From positions 1-41,628 of IMG/VR virus record IMGVR_UViG_3300035698_022581: 41,628 nt of DNA. One strand, given 5' to 3'. The stretch comes from a virus. The position numbers were made by a program, and so were the translations under genes. Positions 18,401 to 25,485 of the stretch are shown one piece after another; positions within the stretch are counted from its first letter, which is position 1; each line of letters begins with the position of its first letter. The notes beneath the pieces are model-generated. The model ran no database searches. It had not been told where the DNA came from and saw nothing but the letters and a program-made list of their open reading frames with translations.

Positions 18401-21338
18401 TCTTTAGAAACTGAGAAATAGATCTCTTTATATCATCCGCAGTTCCAGTAAAGGATTCCAAAAGTTCTATGACTGAATTTGGTAGAGATTTTGTTCCAGT
18501 ATTCTCATTTTTAAATATCATTAAAGAAATCTTATCAGAAGGACTTAGATAAGCTTTTAATTTATCAGCTGTTAATATTCTATCCATCTGAACTAAAGTA
18601 TTTTTGTATTTAATATACTCAGTAGGGGAATATTTTTTCAAAAAATAAAGACTTACAGCATCTTCAAAGTATGCTTTAAAGTCTCTTGGATCTTCTATGA
18701 TTATTCCTTGTTTTGATTTTATCTTCGTAATCTTGGACATTCCATGACGTGAAGGTAAACCACCGAATGCAGTATAACCAGCAGCCGCTTTATCTGCTTG
18801 CCACCACTGCACAGGCAAAGTATTATAAACATCTTTTGATTTGGTAATAGGCTTAAACTTACTATCTATACTCGCAACTTTCTTCATCATGCCTTTAAAT
18901 TCATATGCAGTCATTCCTTTCCAGTCTTTTGTTTTAAATACATCAAACTTTATATTCTTATAAATTGCATCTAATAACGAAGATGATTGTTTAGTCTGAA
19001 CAGGTATTCCAATTTCCCATCTCTTAGTCATGAATTTAGCTTTAGATGCTTGGCCCTTAGCTGCTTTTTCTAATTCTTTCATTAGTTCTTTAACAGACAT
19101 TTTATCCCCCTTAAACCTAACTGTATCTAAAAGGCGAAGTCCTAAACCACCATGGCCATCTTTTATTCCTTTAACTATATCAGCATACGATATATTCTTT
19201 CTTACTAATAAAGTACTCTCAGAATAATAAGCTTTAGCATTACCAAGATACTTAGTTAATTGGCCACTAACTTGACCATACCAATCTTTAAGTAATCCCT
19301 CTGTTCCTCTCTGTCCTAGTTTTGTAACTACAAACTGTTTACTTAAAGTATTAAAACGATTCTCACCTTTTCCTCCCAGATTAAAAACTACCTTATATCC
19401 TTGGGGCAAATTAATAGTAGCTTTACTTTCCATTAAAATCTGTTTAGCTTCTTTAAGGCTATCCTTAAGTAGATTAACAGACTTCTCAATTTTATTTATA
19501 GCCTTCGGTGTAAATTCTGGACGAGTCAATAATCTTCCTTTCCAAGTTAAACCTTCTCCAAGTTTTCTCATTTGACTAAGTTCTTTATTGATTTGTATTG
19601 TAGTCTTTTGAGAAAGAGATTGAACAACATTTCTTTCTAATGAATTTAAGCCAGCTAAACTATCATCAATATTCTTTCTAACTAAGTACTCTCTTAATCG
19701 AGCAGTATGATAATTCTTTACTACTTTAGTAAGTCCAGCTTCTAAAACCTTAGGACCCTGAGTGGCAAGCTTTTTAATTAAATCAAAACCATCACCACCA
19801 AATTGATTTAAGACTTCCCATACTAAATTATCAGTAGGCATTTTCCCCTCCAACATTAAGCCACGTAATGAATCTTGAAAAGCTTTTAATTTTTCTTTAC
19901 CAACTTTAGTTTTTAGATTCTCAATAAAAACTTTGGAGAAATACCCACTTCTCCATAACTCTCCTTCTTGTGCAAGTTTCTCTATTTTAGCTAAAATCCT
20001 AGGATCAAGACTATCTAAAACTTTTAAACTCATTACTGACTTACGACTATTGATAAGTGAAGGGAACATCTCTTTAAACTTTCCCCCCGGAACAGCATCA
20101 AAGGAAGCAAAACTAATAAGATCTTCTGCTAAATCACTAGACCTAGAATACTCATTAGCAAACTTATATAAATCTTTTCTAGTCTTTAATTGATTGTATA
20201 CCTTGGGGGAAGTAAACTTAAAAAGAGACTTAGATAACGAACCAATCCTTGTCCAGAGTATTGCTGAAGGTTCTAAATATCCCCATCCAACAAAATCAAA
20301 GACAAGTAATCCAAACTTTCCTTCAGGTGTCTTCTTCAATTCTGTCCTATAAGCTGGCTTGATTAAATTACGTGGGGACACAAAGCTTTGAGTAGGCGAC
20401 AAAATCTTATCTCCAACATACAGAATAGTATCAGTTTTAAAATTATTTAACTCTAAAAATTCTTGCTCAACATTTTTAAATTCAGCTGGTAAATAATCTC
20501 CAGCTGTAGTTCGTTCACGGACCAGAACATTCTGATAAGATCTTGGATGACGATAGCTAGCGTAAAGAGTAGAAAGATATCCACCAGTTTTTAGATCTAC
20601 CCACTTAGGCAAATTCTTAAAAGTAAACCTTTCACCTGGGGCTATCTTTTGAAGATCAGGAACTCTAGCTGAATCATATAGATTAAAGAAATTAAAGACA
20701 TTAAGATTCCATAACTTACTTAAATAATTATCTTCCTTAAATGGATACTCACCTAATGTAGTTAAAGTCTCCACATCTTTTCTTTCCATTCCAAATAAAT
20801 CCCCAGTACTCTCTAATGCAGTTTCATAAAAAGTAGAACCAACATCAAACAAAGCAGAGATTGCTGTTTGAGATGCTGGAAGAGTTCTGTCCCACATCCA
20901 TGACATTCCTTTAAATGCTCCCTTAGCCATCTCATATCCTATAGGGGTAACAAGAATAGGAAGATCTTGTTTAAATCCACCCTCCATAAAATATCTTTTA
21001 AAACCAGAAGGAAAAACAATCTCTTGAGCAGCTTTTAATTTAACTTTACCAGCAATTTCCTCCTGAGTTTTTCTAAATTTTAAGAAGAAACCTTTCTCAT
21101 CTTCTTTCTTTATTTCCCAGTTATGATTCTTTAGATAAAAAGTAAGACCATTCATCACATTACGAGCTACATACTTAAAGGTTCTAGCTTCAAGATAGGC
21201 ATCTTGAAATTCAGATACACGAGCTTCAGATTTTAGTTCTACTTTAAGTAGAGCTCTATGATAGTCCTCGATAGCTTGTCCTTCATCAATTAGAAAATGA
21301 GCTAGAGTACCTTGCTTTTTTAGGATCACCCAAAGCAA
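9465..21338 (-). CDS. giant virion protein, about 3957 aa, polyvalent/internal type
   Basis: An uninterrupted frame of 3957 codons, 28% of the window. Its only available start in frame is a TTG at 21338, directly after TGA and TAG stops in that frame, so the true N-terminus is probably supplied by the 43-codon frame just upstream. Around residues 2230-2270 it carries LRPGWHLNNMLGDSLRG, and near 2478-2510 VKRYIFDYSHLSRVERTF plus FWSFSRF. Both resemble conserved segments of very large phage polyvalent or internal proteins. Residues about 1520-1575 are a Lys-rich coiled coil. Residues about 2900-3850 hold many divergent short units built around FxxxHPELxxY with tryptophan/aromatic spacing. It is probably packaged in or ejected from the virion, perhaps taking the tape-measure or ejection role. 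No enzyme motif was found. Confidence 0.8.
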   Translation of the reverse strand: MLWVILKKQGTLAHFLIDEGQAIEDYHRALLKVELKSEARVSEFQDAYLEARTFKYVARNVMNGLTFYLKNHNWEIKKEDEKGFFLKFRKTQEEIAGKVKLKAAQEIVFPSGFKRYFMEGGFKQDLPILVTPIGYEMAKGAFKGMSWMWDRTLPASQTAISALFDVGSTFYETALESTGDLFGMERKDVETLTTLGEYPFKEDNYLSKLWNLNVFNFFNLYDSARVPDLQKIAPGERFTFKNLPKWVDLKTGGYLSTLYASYRHPRSYQNVLVRERTTAGDYLPAEFKNVEQEFLELNNFKTDTILYVGDKILSPTQSFVSPRNLIKPAYRTELKKTPEGKFGLLVFDFVGWGYLEPSAILWTRIGSLSKSLFKFTSPKVYNQLKTRKDLYKFANEYSRSSDLAEDLISFASFDAVPGGKFKEMFPSLINSRKSVMSLKVLDSLDPRILAKIEKLAQEGELWRSGYFSKVFIENLKTKVGKEKLKAFQDSLRGLMLEGKMPTDNLVWEVLNQFGGDGFDLIKKLATQGPKVLEAGLTKVVKNYHTARLREYLVRKNIDDSLAGLNSLERNVVQSLSQKTTIQINKELSQMRKLGEGLTWKGRLLTRPEFTPKAINKIEKSVNLLKDSLKEAKQILMESKATINLPQGYKVVFNLGGKGENRFNTLSKQFVVTKLGQRGTEGLLKDWYGQVSGQLTKYLGNAKAYYSESTLLVRKNISYADIVKGIKDGHGGLGLRLLDTVRFKGDKMSVKELMKELEKAAKGQASKAKFMTKRWEIGIPVQTKQSSSLLDAIYKNIKFDVFKTKDWKGMTAYEFKGMMKKVASIDSKFKPITKSKDVYNTLPVQWWQADKAAAGYTAFGGLPSRHGMSKITKIKSKQGIIIEDPRDFKAYFEDAVSLYFLKKYSPTEYIKYKNTLVQMDRILTADKLKAYLSPSDKISLMIFKNENTGTKSLPNSVIELLESFTGTADDIKRSISQFLKKRMKLEKEQIMLAEKSRIIKDFKVHGIKDPEREWQLYRRRWNFDLTINPLEEEFAAVKRLLESYPILGFKKASNLIPAKYVTRLEKDYYPKRSMNKEEAEAFFYSIQQGGRQRFSEIISEKKSFPQYIEEIKNIKADVSVAQANNFLFCPSASKFQTDKNIKLAISKYGNRANFIIPGDYKNAEYAAKKLNSYLPQGRVKIIKKTFKKETGSEFILEQSQFLDDIKNLNQMEEFTLGGIIPQSKLAEFWSQVPAEIPGIKVYKKGFQGATLPGIEAQARQRYLKNLERKYGTKRAKQIMIDKELGMIERSEHFKPKKSFTMNYDYDAIDDIQKNLNVVLRDVKTPAAKEFKNWIKYEELAELEKNHRGMVMDIFEVLSYKKQLLNSMFSSKEFYLQKNKIIFSTIGKYGMPLDSTIAIGLTKGKVLGNPKALTKERIKQYIYDLANKNKLQKAQWPKDLNFDQASNHIKRAFYLDKYNTREQFRKAFKQIIKPTKEGKVDTALNKLIKDLGLEKKGIAYSKLDKDFSIQVKDLLDLEQRGDLLGTIKSELEIAKKNLNLLKKSQKRLIKLKKSGKKYLYLEKKAVVIHGERLQTAKKKIEGLGDATSYKSITKYEPISSVIPEGFQTRSEFTSKLLSSENVMTKVKSAERVNIDDAIKSLAKDLQNQRLYIPKIEGLEKVFELFNFKSEYINNLDDFIDAIWDISHKTPSTKAIGLVGEWRTNFIVNSRGPHNLRYNLIDLKKHKLKIAKIEPKSIPEITKFIETQQVSNVKFPVSIITDINENASVKALKKIGADMIVLVDVKIPKEISSKFKSVVKAQSRNFFPVGSKFATKEEIALTNRIRDAFFKKKKIVFIGENANRVRLRTLSLFPPEEYATYKGLFTLKRIPYIRTKKYPGYTWEHRKGNKPLTITPEEEELLTRILPKKNWDDLVGYLEKPSVPRLVKEIPAEQTKRVVANFLTDLEHSVKISPDYGLFWINKTRKAIGNKVKHVKVELPTMLTYSDIENLGLLKNAGVSLYIEKVIGMRKAALKQLNLEGISPKLISSARAKQIHYTYVKGRKGINQIYEKIEGLKTTVYKEMKSDLNSFFKNFKQVMPVSSIDRGSLRKSTFEWLNSAYITKGKRDLITEWKKTAKKITREYQINLEKVLINEFGTLNKKTAQHILARKMSKFDDYIKLAEEMKLGFGGAKKLSFHTIGNKLRAIINSGFEWVAERKLGTPLSMGEKGMIFSLQALDKTIKTAGIMASLPFRTLRTMWIWGVLFLRPGWHLNNMLGDSLRGTMASHQLKYFIDSARQFNLLTLSYLKFLGRDIRALFYPLYKNFIPSKLRKFWLFKDPLKYSKEKMLKALKITVSPNTVANKKKLMTILKNYELTFNPKALRLLNTKGTFGWAPKKVFKNLTSPQYWARKYKIPMSSVEQAAHMGMLTALEDPIYASKLWKLMTETGIKSALKRRASLLKLDIVLYSGINEKMRRLLLLDSLMKNKAMSLAKASMKVKRYIFDYSHLSRVERTFRIICPFWSFSRFSVELYTKMLLEMGPKFYWAGKLFMEALDEVSKDLPEQFKNRVPIPYTGTFAYLPFGIIDYWRMMANPKEELMRFIDNPAQMPFGLGMDPIAVTVTRMLTDKKWYETSRILKDHTGWTDEEIKKDEAKFGAPNLKMLIDFPTFLSTYFPPAALAGIIFPSLFKIDRATLEDEFSVIESTTLRSLFKWFGFNIIKVEPWMKFGSLYEKTAPHFRPFLIEQTKKENPLIYEAWENFIAKSKMLNLLNARSADEKALAMHELEKFEVVSKYYELEDKHKGDGTRWIEAMAKKGNMGPKALLQEHFNYDINDSSWRRQQTAKYEKNQAKIYMKQVKDKYSATISPTTSAVMDVMNIPHPAEGFKEAFNDIVFDGYGNVKFDTLEEAIQASEELAKKFNLDNLIPQEVKERMREETLEWKLRSWEEKEKKNEEDSAYYLARSVAQSYLPDDLDKLSSEVQTKYWNKHDDYLKRKEYYQRYKEEQPEYIQEFGKVMEVYAAKISDIYKVSQQDPYNKNYYAEFEKLPKWIQNVNFVYHPENKEIIPFKAELFRKSQIDREQHLKGYKSNERDAFYSSDNFLAVKGRAAILKSDPKAVEFNSLGQELSRKVDISYSSGSLVGYYTLFRTMPEWWKNKYWEFKKDSVKSGWMTQNDFDMSKKWFEFSSLLENARIKEQKDLEKGVISNLSEEIWKNPKWNDVKTWREKNEMNKGYKLYMRLQFQYDKKLEAGESMNYYQFIKDLSGEAKLYYIRHHLDSIKYIDFMAKYNSLLFGKDFVEGEEDKANKFFWSSENAVARNAYFESHPNEEYYMKERGRIFAMAKDAGEYYDLILSASQKFQDIYFRKHPLARLYLAEVQKYFKAITLDTENKAKGIPSSKAKEVFKSKDFQDALKIWDKAEKGVYDYYTGWFEISELVDKKGVDKWGEIYEGYIKSHPSFREQLEIRQPDKYNILYPFKVEMGKLPANEVQKFFLSDKNTKAREMMEADDPGITAYYKFWYNLSELADKGHWQRYFRYYYSDQNKVNRFRHWKKHPEAKETFLMWMKYQLMPATNWEERKKKANYLDSNSDLKNFFQKDATVKDLELRNKIDQYFKIRQSAKEDGTSLDYFYDWKKLGIVSNKFLENNPEVLEFLQTHTKQYGDEQKGFLQELADTYNGLELFAKKDEFIDKHPELLEYLTRYSPSGVRKVIELQRQYFNLGIDDWDTKDKFLSDHPELKNYWEVKSYPDIFFTNSETKKKYLDIDKKVLEYYNKIKSSSWAEAEQLRKNLPEFYTNLGKGKISEWFVSRIYREAMSAWSDLLSRNKIGGIAFFRQLPEWLRNKYIETHPQYSLLSQYSLERFLEEPLRLDLLSKSKLRTHLAEKTHYKYDSNVPYHLKDKVRKEFIRAGIWESRANWKRSDWQKYYLKKGMLKNKLIALDLYYNPLLRKELERLSKIWLTRGRIVPFKRRITPIVVELID

Positions 21339-21417
21339 CTATCATTCTATTTCTTGCATCAATCTTTTTTTGATATTCTGTAAATTCATCTCTAACTAAT
21401 TCAGATTGAGAATTCAT
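21286..21417 (-). CDS. 5' exon-like frame: probable true N-terminus of the giant protein
   Basis: ATG at 21417 overlaps the TGA of the 588-aa gene (ATGA), the coupling pattern used by other genes here. The frame runs MNSQSELVRDEFTEYQKKID, then ARNRMIVALGDPKKARYSSS, and stops at TGA 21286-21288, giving only 43 residues. The giant protein's reading frame lies one base off. If one A is removed from the A6 run at 21316-21321, the two join as ...VALGDPKKQGTLAHFLIDEG, a smooth helical N-terminus. Either the assembly or genome carries a one-base insertion, or ribosomes change frame (+1) at the run. I regard this frame as part of the giant gene rather than a separate product. Confidence 0.65.
   Translation of the reverse strand: MNSQSELVRDEFTEYQKKIDARNRMIVALGDPKKARYSSSFSN
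21316..21321 (-). other. A6 run: frameshift or indel site in the giant gene
   Basis: Six A residues on the coding strand, in CCT AAA AAA GCA (upstream frame) or C CTA AAA AAG CAA (giant frame). A change from upstream frame to giant frame needs +1 movement or a five-A run. The giant frame has TGA and TAG immediately 5' of its TTG, so it cannot begin any earlier. Confidence 0.65.
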
Positions 21418-23180
21418 TTCCTTTTCAACTTTGGGCCATAAATAGTTCGTTCCGCATTCAACTTAGCTAATTCTATAATTGGTTCTAACAACTTTTTCTG
21501 TTCTACAGATAAATATTTATAACTATCAAGTATTGCTTTCTGGAAATAAGGATCTTCCATTAATTCCCAAGTCTTCTGAAGTTTAGTAGCATCATCCTTT
21601 TCACCTATTAATTTATTTAGAGTCATTAGCCTTTGATAGTTTGTTCTCTGTTCATCAGTCAATCCTTGCCAAAAAGCATCACTAGCTTCTAGACTATCTG
21701 TATCTATTTTCGAAGCATCATCTAAGACTTTTTTCATTTCTGGAGTTAAAAGAATATTCATTTCTTTCTCAAGTTCTATAACTTCTGGAGTCGTAACTAA
21801 AACTTCATTAGGTGATTTAGTTACACCCAACATAAAACTTTTGTCAGAAGGAAACCAAGTTTGTACCTTGGTTAACATTTTAGGATCAGTAATAACTTTC
21901 GGATCAGAAATCAAATCAAAAACTTTAGCACTATAATCTTCTACATTCTTTAAAAGAATAGTTTGCCACTTATTAGATTCTTCAGTATTTTCCTGCATCC
22001 TTTTAGCATTAGGCCCAATCTGTTTGCTTAATTTCTCAAGTCTATTCGCTTCTTCCTGTAATTCTTCATCTTTCTCAAAAACACTAAAGTCAAATATATT
22101 TCCTTCTGAATCTTCTAATCCAGTAAAAGAATTACCCTTAGCTACTAGATCTAAATTTTGCTTTCGTAATTCTTCTCTGATCTTATCTAATTGAGAATGA
22201 ACGTTCTTAAGTTGAGCAGTTGCGTATTCGGGAGATTCATCTTTAGGTTTTGATAACTTCTTTATATCTTGTGGGGTAAGGTCAACTTTTTCCCCAGCTA
22301 TCAAATCTTGTATAGATGGAATTAAGAAGCGTCTCTCAGCTTCAAGCTTCTTATCAGTCTTTAATTTAGAACTTTCTTTTAATAGAGATTTTAAATAAGA
22401 AGTATCTTTTCCTAGAAAAGTAAGAGGTTGTATAGGAAAAAATACAAACTTAAATAAACTTTTAATAGTCTCAGCAGGATTCCACCTCGCTGACTTTGCT
22501 TTAGTATCATCCTTAAGACTTTCAGCTAATTCTGATTTTCCAACTAACTTTTCAGTAAGAAGAATACTATCTGAAACATTTTTAGTTATTTCAGGAACAA
22601 TATTTTTTCCTCCTTGTATAACTTCTGGTACTTCCTTACCTTTCTTTAACAAATCAGAAAGGCTAAGCTTAGCTATTTCTGAAATATCTTTAGGCTTAGT
22701 AATTTCTTTTTTTATTACCTCCGATAATTGTTTTGTTCTAGGAAGATCTTTTAAAATATCAACTTCTACCTTAGGCGTCTTAACTTTAAAAGGACTCTCA
22801 ACTTTAAAATCCTCCGTCTTATAGGCTGGATTAAGTTTTTGAAAGTCCTCAAACTTTATTTTCTTTTCCTTTAACCATTGTCCTACAGTCTTTCCTGGAG
22901 TCAAACGATCATATTCAAACGGTTCCTCTTTAGGAATCTCTGGAACCTTTACTGGTTTAACTACAGGAATAACTGTGGGAGTAATTATGGGAGTCTTTAT
23001 TTGCTTAACAAAAACATCAAATTCTTTTGAATCTTTTTCAATAGCTTTAGAAAGTAATGTGTTTTGATTAAACGTTCCTCTGTAATCTTTCCCTAGCTTA
23101 TATTTTGAGTATAGCTCTTTCCTTCTTGTAACAGAAGGTAGACTCAAATTCTGTCGTTGAAACAAATGCGATAAAGTCAC
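21414..23180 (-). CDS. 588-aa structural protein with LysM-like segment
   Basis: 588 aa, start GTG at 23180. The N-terminal 60 residues are basic, followed by a Pro/Val/Lys-rich linker (residues about 63-88, PIITPTVIPVVKPVKVPEIP). Residues about 89-136 resemble a LysM peptidoglycan-binding module (LTPGKTVGQWLKEKKIKFEDFQKLNPAY, compared with the usual pGDTlxxIAkkygvxxxxLxxlNp), although the usual G-D-T is altered to G-K-T. The remainder is charged and helical, with coiled-coil stretches around 325-400. It ends in ATGA overlap with the start of the giant gene, so the two are translationally coupled. Peptidoglycan contact plus a giant partner suggests a role in DNA ejection or tail-host wall engagement. 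This is inference. Confidence 0.6.
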   Translation of the reverse strand: MTLSHLFQRQNLSLPSVTRRKELYSKYKLGKDYRGTFNQNTLLSKAIEKDSKEFDVFVKQIKTPIITPTVIPVVKPVKVPEIPKEEPFEYDRLTPGKTVGQWLKEKKIKFEDFQKLNPAYKTEDFKVESPFKVKTPKVEVDILKDLPRTKQLSEVIKKEITKPKDISEIAKLSLSDLLKKGKEVPEVIQGGKNIVPEITKNVSDSILLTEKLVGKSELAESLKDDTKAKSARWNPAETIKSLFKFVFFPIQPLTFLGKDTSYLKSLLKESSKLKTDKKLEAERRFLIPSIQDLIAGEKVDLTPQDIKKLSKPKDESPEYATAQLKNVHSQLDKIREELRKQNLDLVAKGNSFTGLEDSEGNIFDFSVFEKDEELQEEANRLEKLSKQIGPNAKRMQENTEESNKWQTILLKNVEDYSAKVFDLISDPKVITDPKMLTKVQTWFPSDKSFMLGVTKSPNEVLVTTPEVIELEKEMNILLTPEMKKVLDDASKIDTDSLEASDAFWQGLTDEQRTNYQRLMTLNKLIGEKDDATKLQKTWELMEDPYFQKAILDSYKYLSVEQKKLLEPIIELAKLNAERTIYGPKLKRK

Positions 23181-23196
23181 AAATTTAGATTAATAT

Positions 23197-23748
23197 TTAA
23201 TTATTTTTATTGTCTTCTAAAAATATATTTAATTGTTCTCCTGTAAAATTTCTTGTACCATAGATTTTATGAAACTCTGCATGTGCTCTCTTGCTCAAGG
23301 TTATTCCATTATCTACAGCAAATCTTAATCCAGGATAGTTAGCGAAACTTAAAATATGATGCGGATGTAGATAGTCTCCTTTTGTTCTATATTTTTGGCA
23401 AACCCAATTGTCCCTAGCAAATACTGCCTCTCTCCATAAACAAAATTCTATACTATCTCTAAGTTTTTTATTTTGAGGAGTAATTCCCCCTTTCCAATTC
23501 CAATGTTTACTCCCAGAACAAGAAAGATGATTCTTCCCCTTATCACTTCTAATAACTTTATTTGAACCTCTATGAAATTTCCATCTGCCACTTAAACGTC
23601 CTTTTAGTTTAATTTCTTCGGATAATTTCCAACGTTTTCCTTTTGCATTCTGATTCCCTTTACGTGCTTCACTCATTTTAGAGGTATCTTTTACTTTCCA
23701 ATGCTTCCCTTTTGCATTTTGATTTCCTCTAGCTGCTTTACCCATCAT
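23197..23748 (-). CDS. HNH-family endonuclease with lost zinc cysteines and an ATG-less 5' extension
   Basis: 183 aa from the first ATG. The N-terminal half is made of NUMOD-like repeats: GNQNAKGKHWKV and GNQNAKGKRWKL, each with a charged spacer. The C-terminal half matches the phage HNH pattern RDNWVCQK...HPHHILSFANYPGLRFAVDNGITLSKRAHAEFHK. The His pair and the DNGITL strand are intact. The second cysteine of the first CxxC is Tyr (CQKY), and the usual CKxCH is SKRAH, so the zinc site is missing. The same frame is open upstream to TGA at 23875-23877 and encodes another repeat pair (SKHWKLSKEV, TGKHWKVKDT) without any ATG. Either translation starts at a rare codon such as ATT 23859, or the gene is decaying. 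It is a probable mobile insertion among head genes. Confidence 0.75.
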   Translation of the reverse strand: MMGKAARGNQNAKGKHWKVKDTSKMSEARKGNQNAKGKRWKLSEEIKLKGRLSGRWKFHRGSNKVIRSDKGKNHLSCSGSKHWNWKGGITPQNKKLRDSIEFCLWREAVFARDNWVCQKYRTKGDYLHPHHILSFANYPGLRFAVDNGITLSKRAHAEFHKIYGTRNFTGEQLNIFLEDNKNN

Positions 23749-23864
23749 AGAAGTATCTTTTACTTTCCAGTGTTTACCAGTTGATGGCCCTGGTCTTTCT
23801 TTTCTTTTTTCTAATACTTCCTTGGATAGCTTCCAATGTTTACTAAAGTTCCCATAAATTTTTG

Positions 23865-24545
23865 CTATATAATATCATAAAGATTATCTAACAATACTAT
23901 TAACTTATTGTTTATAGATGGACTAACTAGTCCATTTGAATGCAGCTCTAAATTTTTAAGCTCCCTCCGGACTACAGAGAAACATTCCCAGTTCCTATGA
24001 GGTACTAAATGCTTAGAACTACTTTGAAAATATTGACAAGAACAAGCTAACTTTTTCCCCACACTTTTAAAATCCTTTTCCTTTATAAAACTATTGCTAT
24101 TAATAGCGAGAAGCTCTGGATATTTAGCAATAGCTATTCGCCATTTACCTACGTGAAGTGGATAAGCAGTAGAGTAATAGAAATGAGATGCTCTAATTAA
24201 ATTCCCCAGATTCTTATAGGCAAACTTAACTGGTACCTGAACAAAGAGAATCGCTTTAGTACGTGGACTTACTAATGAATCCTTTATAAAATCAACAGGA
24301 GTTTTTCCAAAATATATTCTAACTCCATAGGGGAAAAATTTATATAGTCGGCCTAAACGAAATAATCTTTTCTGATTCTCATCCTTAAACAGAATACTTA
24401 TCGCTGGTTTTCCCCATGAATGAAAATGTTTTGTTCTAGTAAAGGTACTAAGAAGATATGTTAGTCCATAATAACATTCTATCCACCGTTTAATCCCTGC
24501 TCTCTGTTCATCTATAGCTATAATTATCTCATATGATCCTCTCAT
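23865..24545 (-). CDS. hypothetical protein, head-tail region
   Basis: 226 aa, not recognised. It is mixed alpha/beta with many aromatic residues, begins MRGSYEIIIAIDEQRAGIKRW and has a CSC pair near residue 168 (KKLACSCQYFQSSSKHLVPH) with two nearby histidines. These could bind a metal, though the pattern is not a known finger. The start ATG overlaps the stop of the 153-aa gene by ATGA. It is the last of three short coupled genes downstream of the major capsid gene, a slot where head-completion and connector proteins are usual. No database family can be named. Confidence 0.6.
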   Translation of the reverse strand: MRGSYEIIIAIDEQRAGIKRWIECYYGLTYLLSTFTRTKHFHSWGKPAISILFKDENQKRLFRLGRLYKFFPYGVRIYFGKTPVDFIKDSLVSPRTKAILFVQVPVKFAYKNLGNLIRASHFYYSTAYPLHVGKWRIAIAKYPELLAINSNSFIKEKDFKSVGKKLACSCQYFQSSSKHLVPHRNWECFSVVRRELKNLELHSNGLVSPSINNKLIVLLDNLYDII

Positions 24546-25003
24546 TCTAACATAAGTTTAGATTTGAACTTATCAATCCTAGCTTTAAACTTATCAGATG
24601 GAACACACAACTGTAAAATATGCATAGCTTTAGTGTATTTTGATTCAGAAGTAAAGATTGAAAGCGGATAATTAAGTTCTAGCTTCTTCAAATAAAGACT
24701 AGACAGAGACTTATTATTAGAATAAACCGTTAAATTCTTATAAAAATCCCCACTCTTCTTAACTGCTAAATACATATAAGGAGTATTATAAGCAATTTTA
24801 GGATAGTGAAAGTAATGCATTACAACCAAATTAGGTCTATAATGCTTAATTTCTTTGACTATATAACGTAGATTACATTTAAAGAAGTGAAGTACCTGAA
24901 CATTTAAAGCTTTAGGAGAAACAGAAGTTATCCCCTTACTAATTAAAAACGCTCTAAAGAATTGTGATGTGCTATTATAAGGTAATGTTAATGCTTTTAT
25001 CAT
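24542..25003 (-). CDS. hypothetical protein, head-tail region (153 aa)
   Basis: An ATG at 25015 would give 157 aa, but ATG 25003 (MIKALTLPYNSTSQF...) overlaps the upstream TGA as ATGA and is the better start, giving 153 aa. The sequence is Lys/Leu/Tyr-rich and helical, with HYRPNLVVMHYFHYPKIAYN in the middle. The last 15 residues are strongly basic. No motif is recognised. It is the middle gene of a coupled trio behind the capsid gene, so it is probably made together with its neighbours and may act in head completion. Confidence 0.55.
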   Translation of the reverse strand: MIKALTLPYNSTSQFFRAFLISKGITSVSPKALNVQVLHFFKCNLRYIVKEIKHYRPNLVVMHYFHYPKIAYNTPYMYLAVKKSGDFYKNLTVYSNNKSLSSLYLKKLELNYPLSIFTSESKYTKAMHILQLCVPSDKFKARIDKFKSKLMLE

Positions 25004-25479
25004 AGTAATTTCCAAAATGGTTTAATTATTTTAGTTAAATGTGAACTTTTAATATCATCTACATAAAGATTTTGAGAGCTAGAATTATCTTTTGAAGAAT
25101 CCCATGGCAAAAAATCATATGTTCTAGCAACTAAAGCAAAATGAAGTGAGCTAAACTCTCGAGGAATATTCTGCCAATCAAACCCATCAGAGTAAAACAC
25201 TCTAGAGTATTCAGGAAATGAAACCCTTTCTATATTAACCTGGACTCCTGGATGAAAGACAATAGCCCAGTAATATTTCTTCTTTAAGTAATTCATCAAA
25301 ACATTCATCCCGATAGACTTATCTTCCATTAAAGTTAGAAATAATCTAGCCTTAAATCCTGGCAAACTCTGATCATTATTTTGACAAAGAACAAATAGAT
25401 CTTCTAATCCAGTTAAGTCTTCTCTTCTCTTTAGACTAGGATGATACCAAGTCACATAGCAATACTTTTTTCTTTTCAT
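25000..25479 (-). CDS. hypothetical protein, head-tail region (159 aa)
   Basis: 159 aa, not recognised. It begins MKRKKYCYVTWYHPSLKRRE and contains FHPGVQVNIERVSFPEYSRV and FYSDGFDWQNIPREF, a folded alpha/beta pattern without catalytic signature. Its start codon lies only 7 bases beyond the stem of the terminator-like hairpin after the capsid gene, so it is likely translated from transcripts that read through. The stop overlaps the next start (ATGA). Head-completion or neck protein is a positional guess. Confidence 0.55.
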   Translation of the reverse strand: MKRKKYCYVTWYHPSLKRREDLTGLEDLFVLCQNNDQSLPGFKARLFLTLMEDKSIGMNVLMNYLKKKYYWAIVFHPGVQVNIERVSFPEYSRVFYSDGFDWQNIPREFSSLHFALVARTYDFLPWDSSKDNSSSQNLYVDDIKSSHLTKIIKPFWKLL

Positions 25480-25485
25480 AAAATA

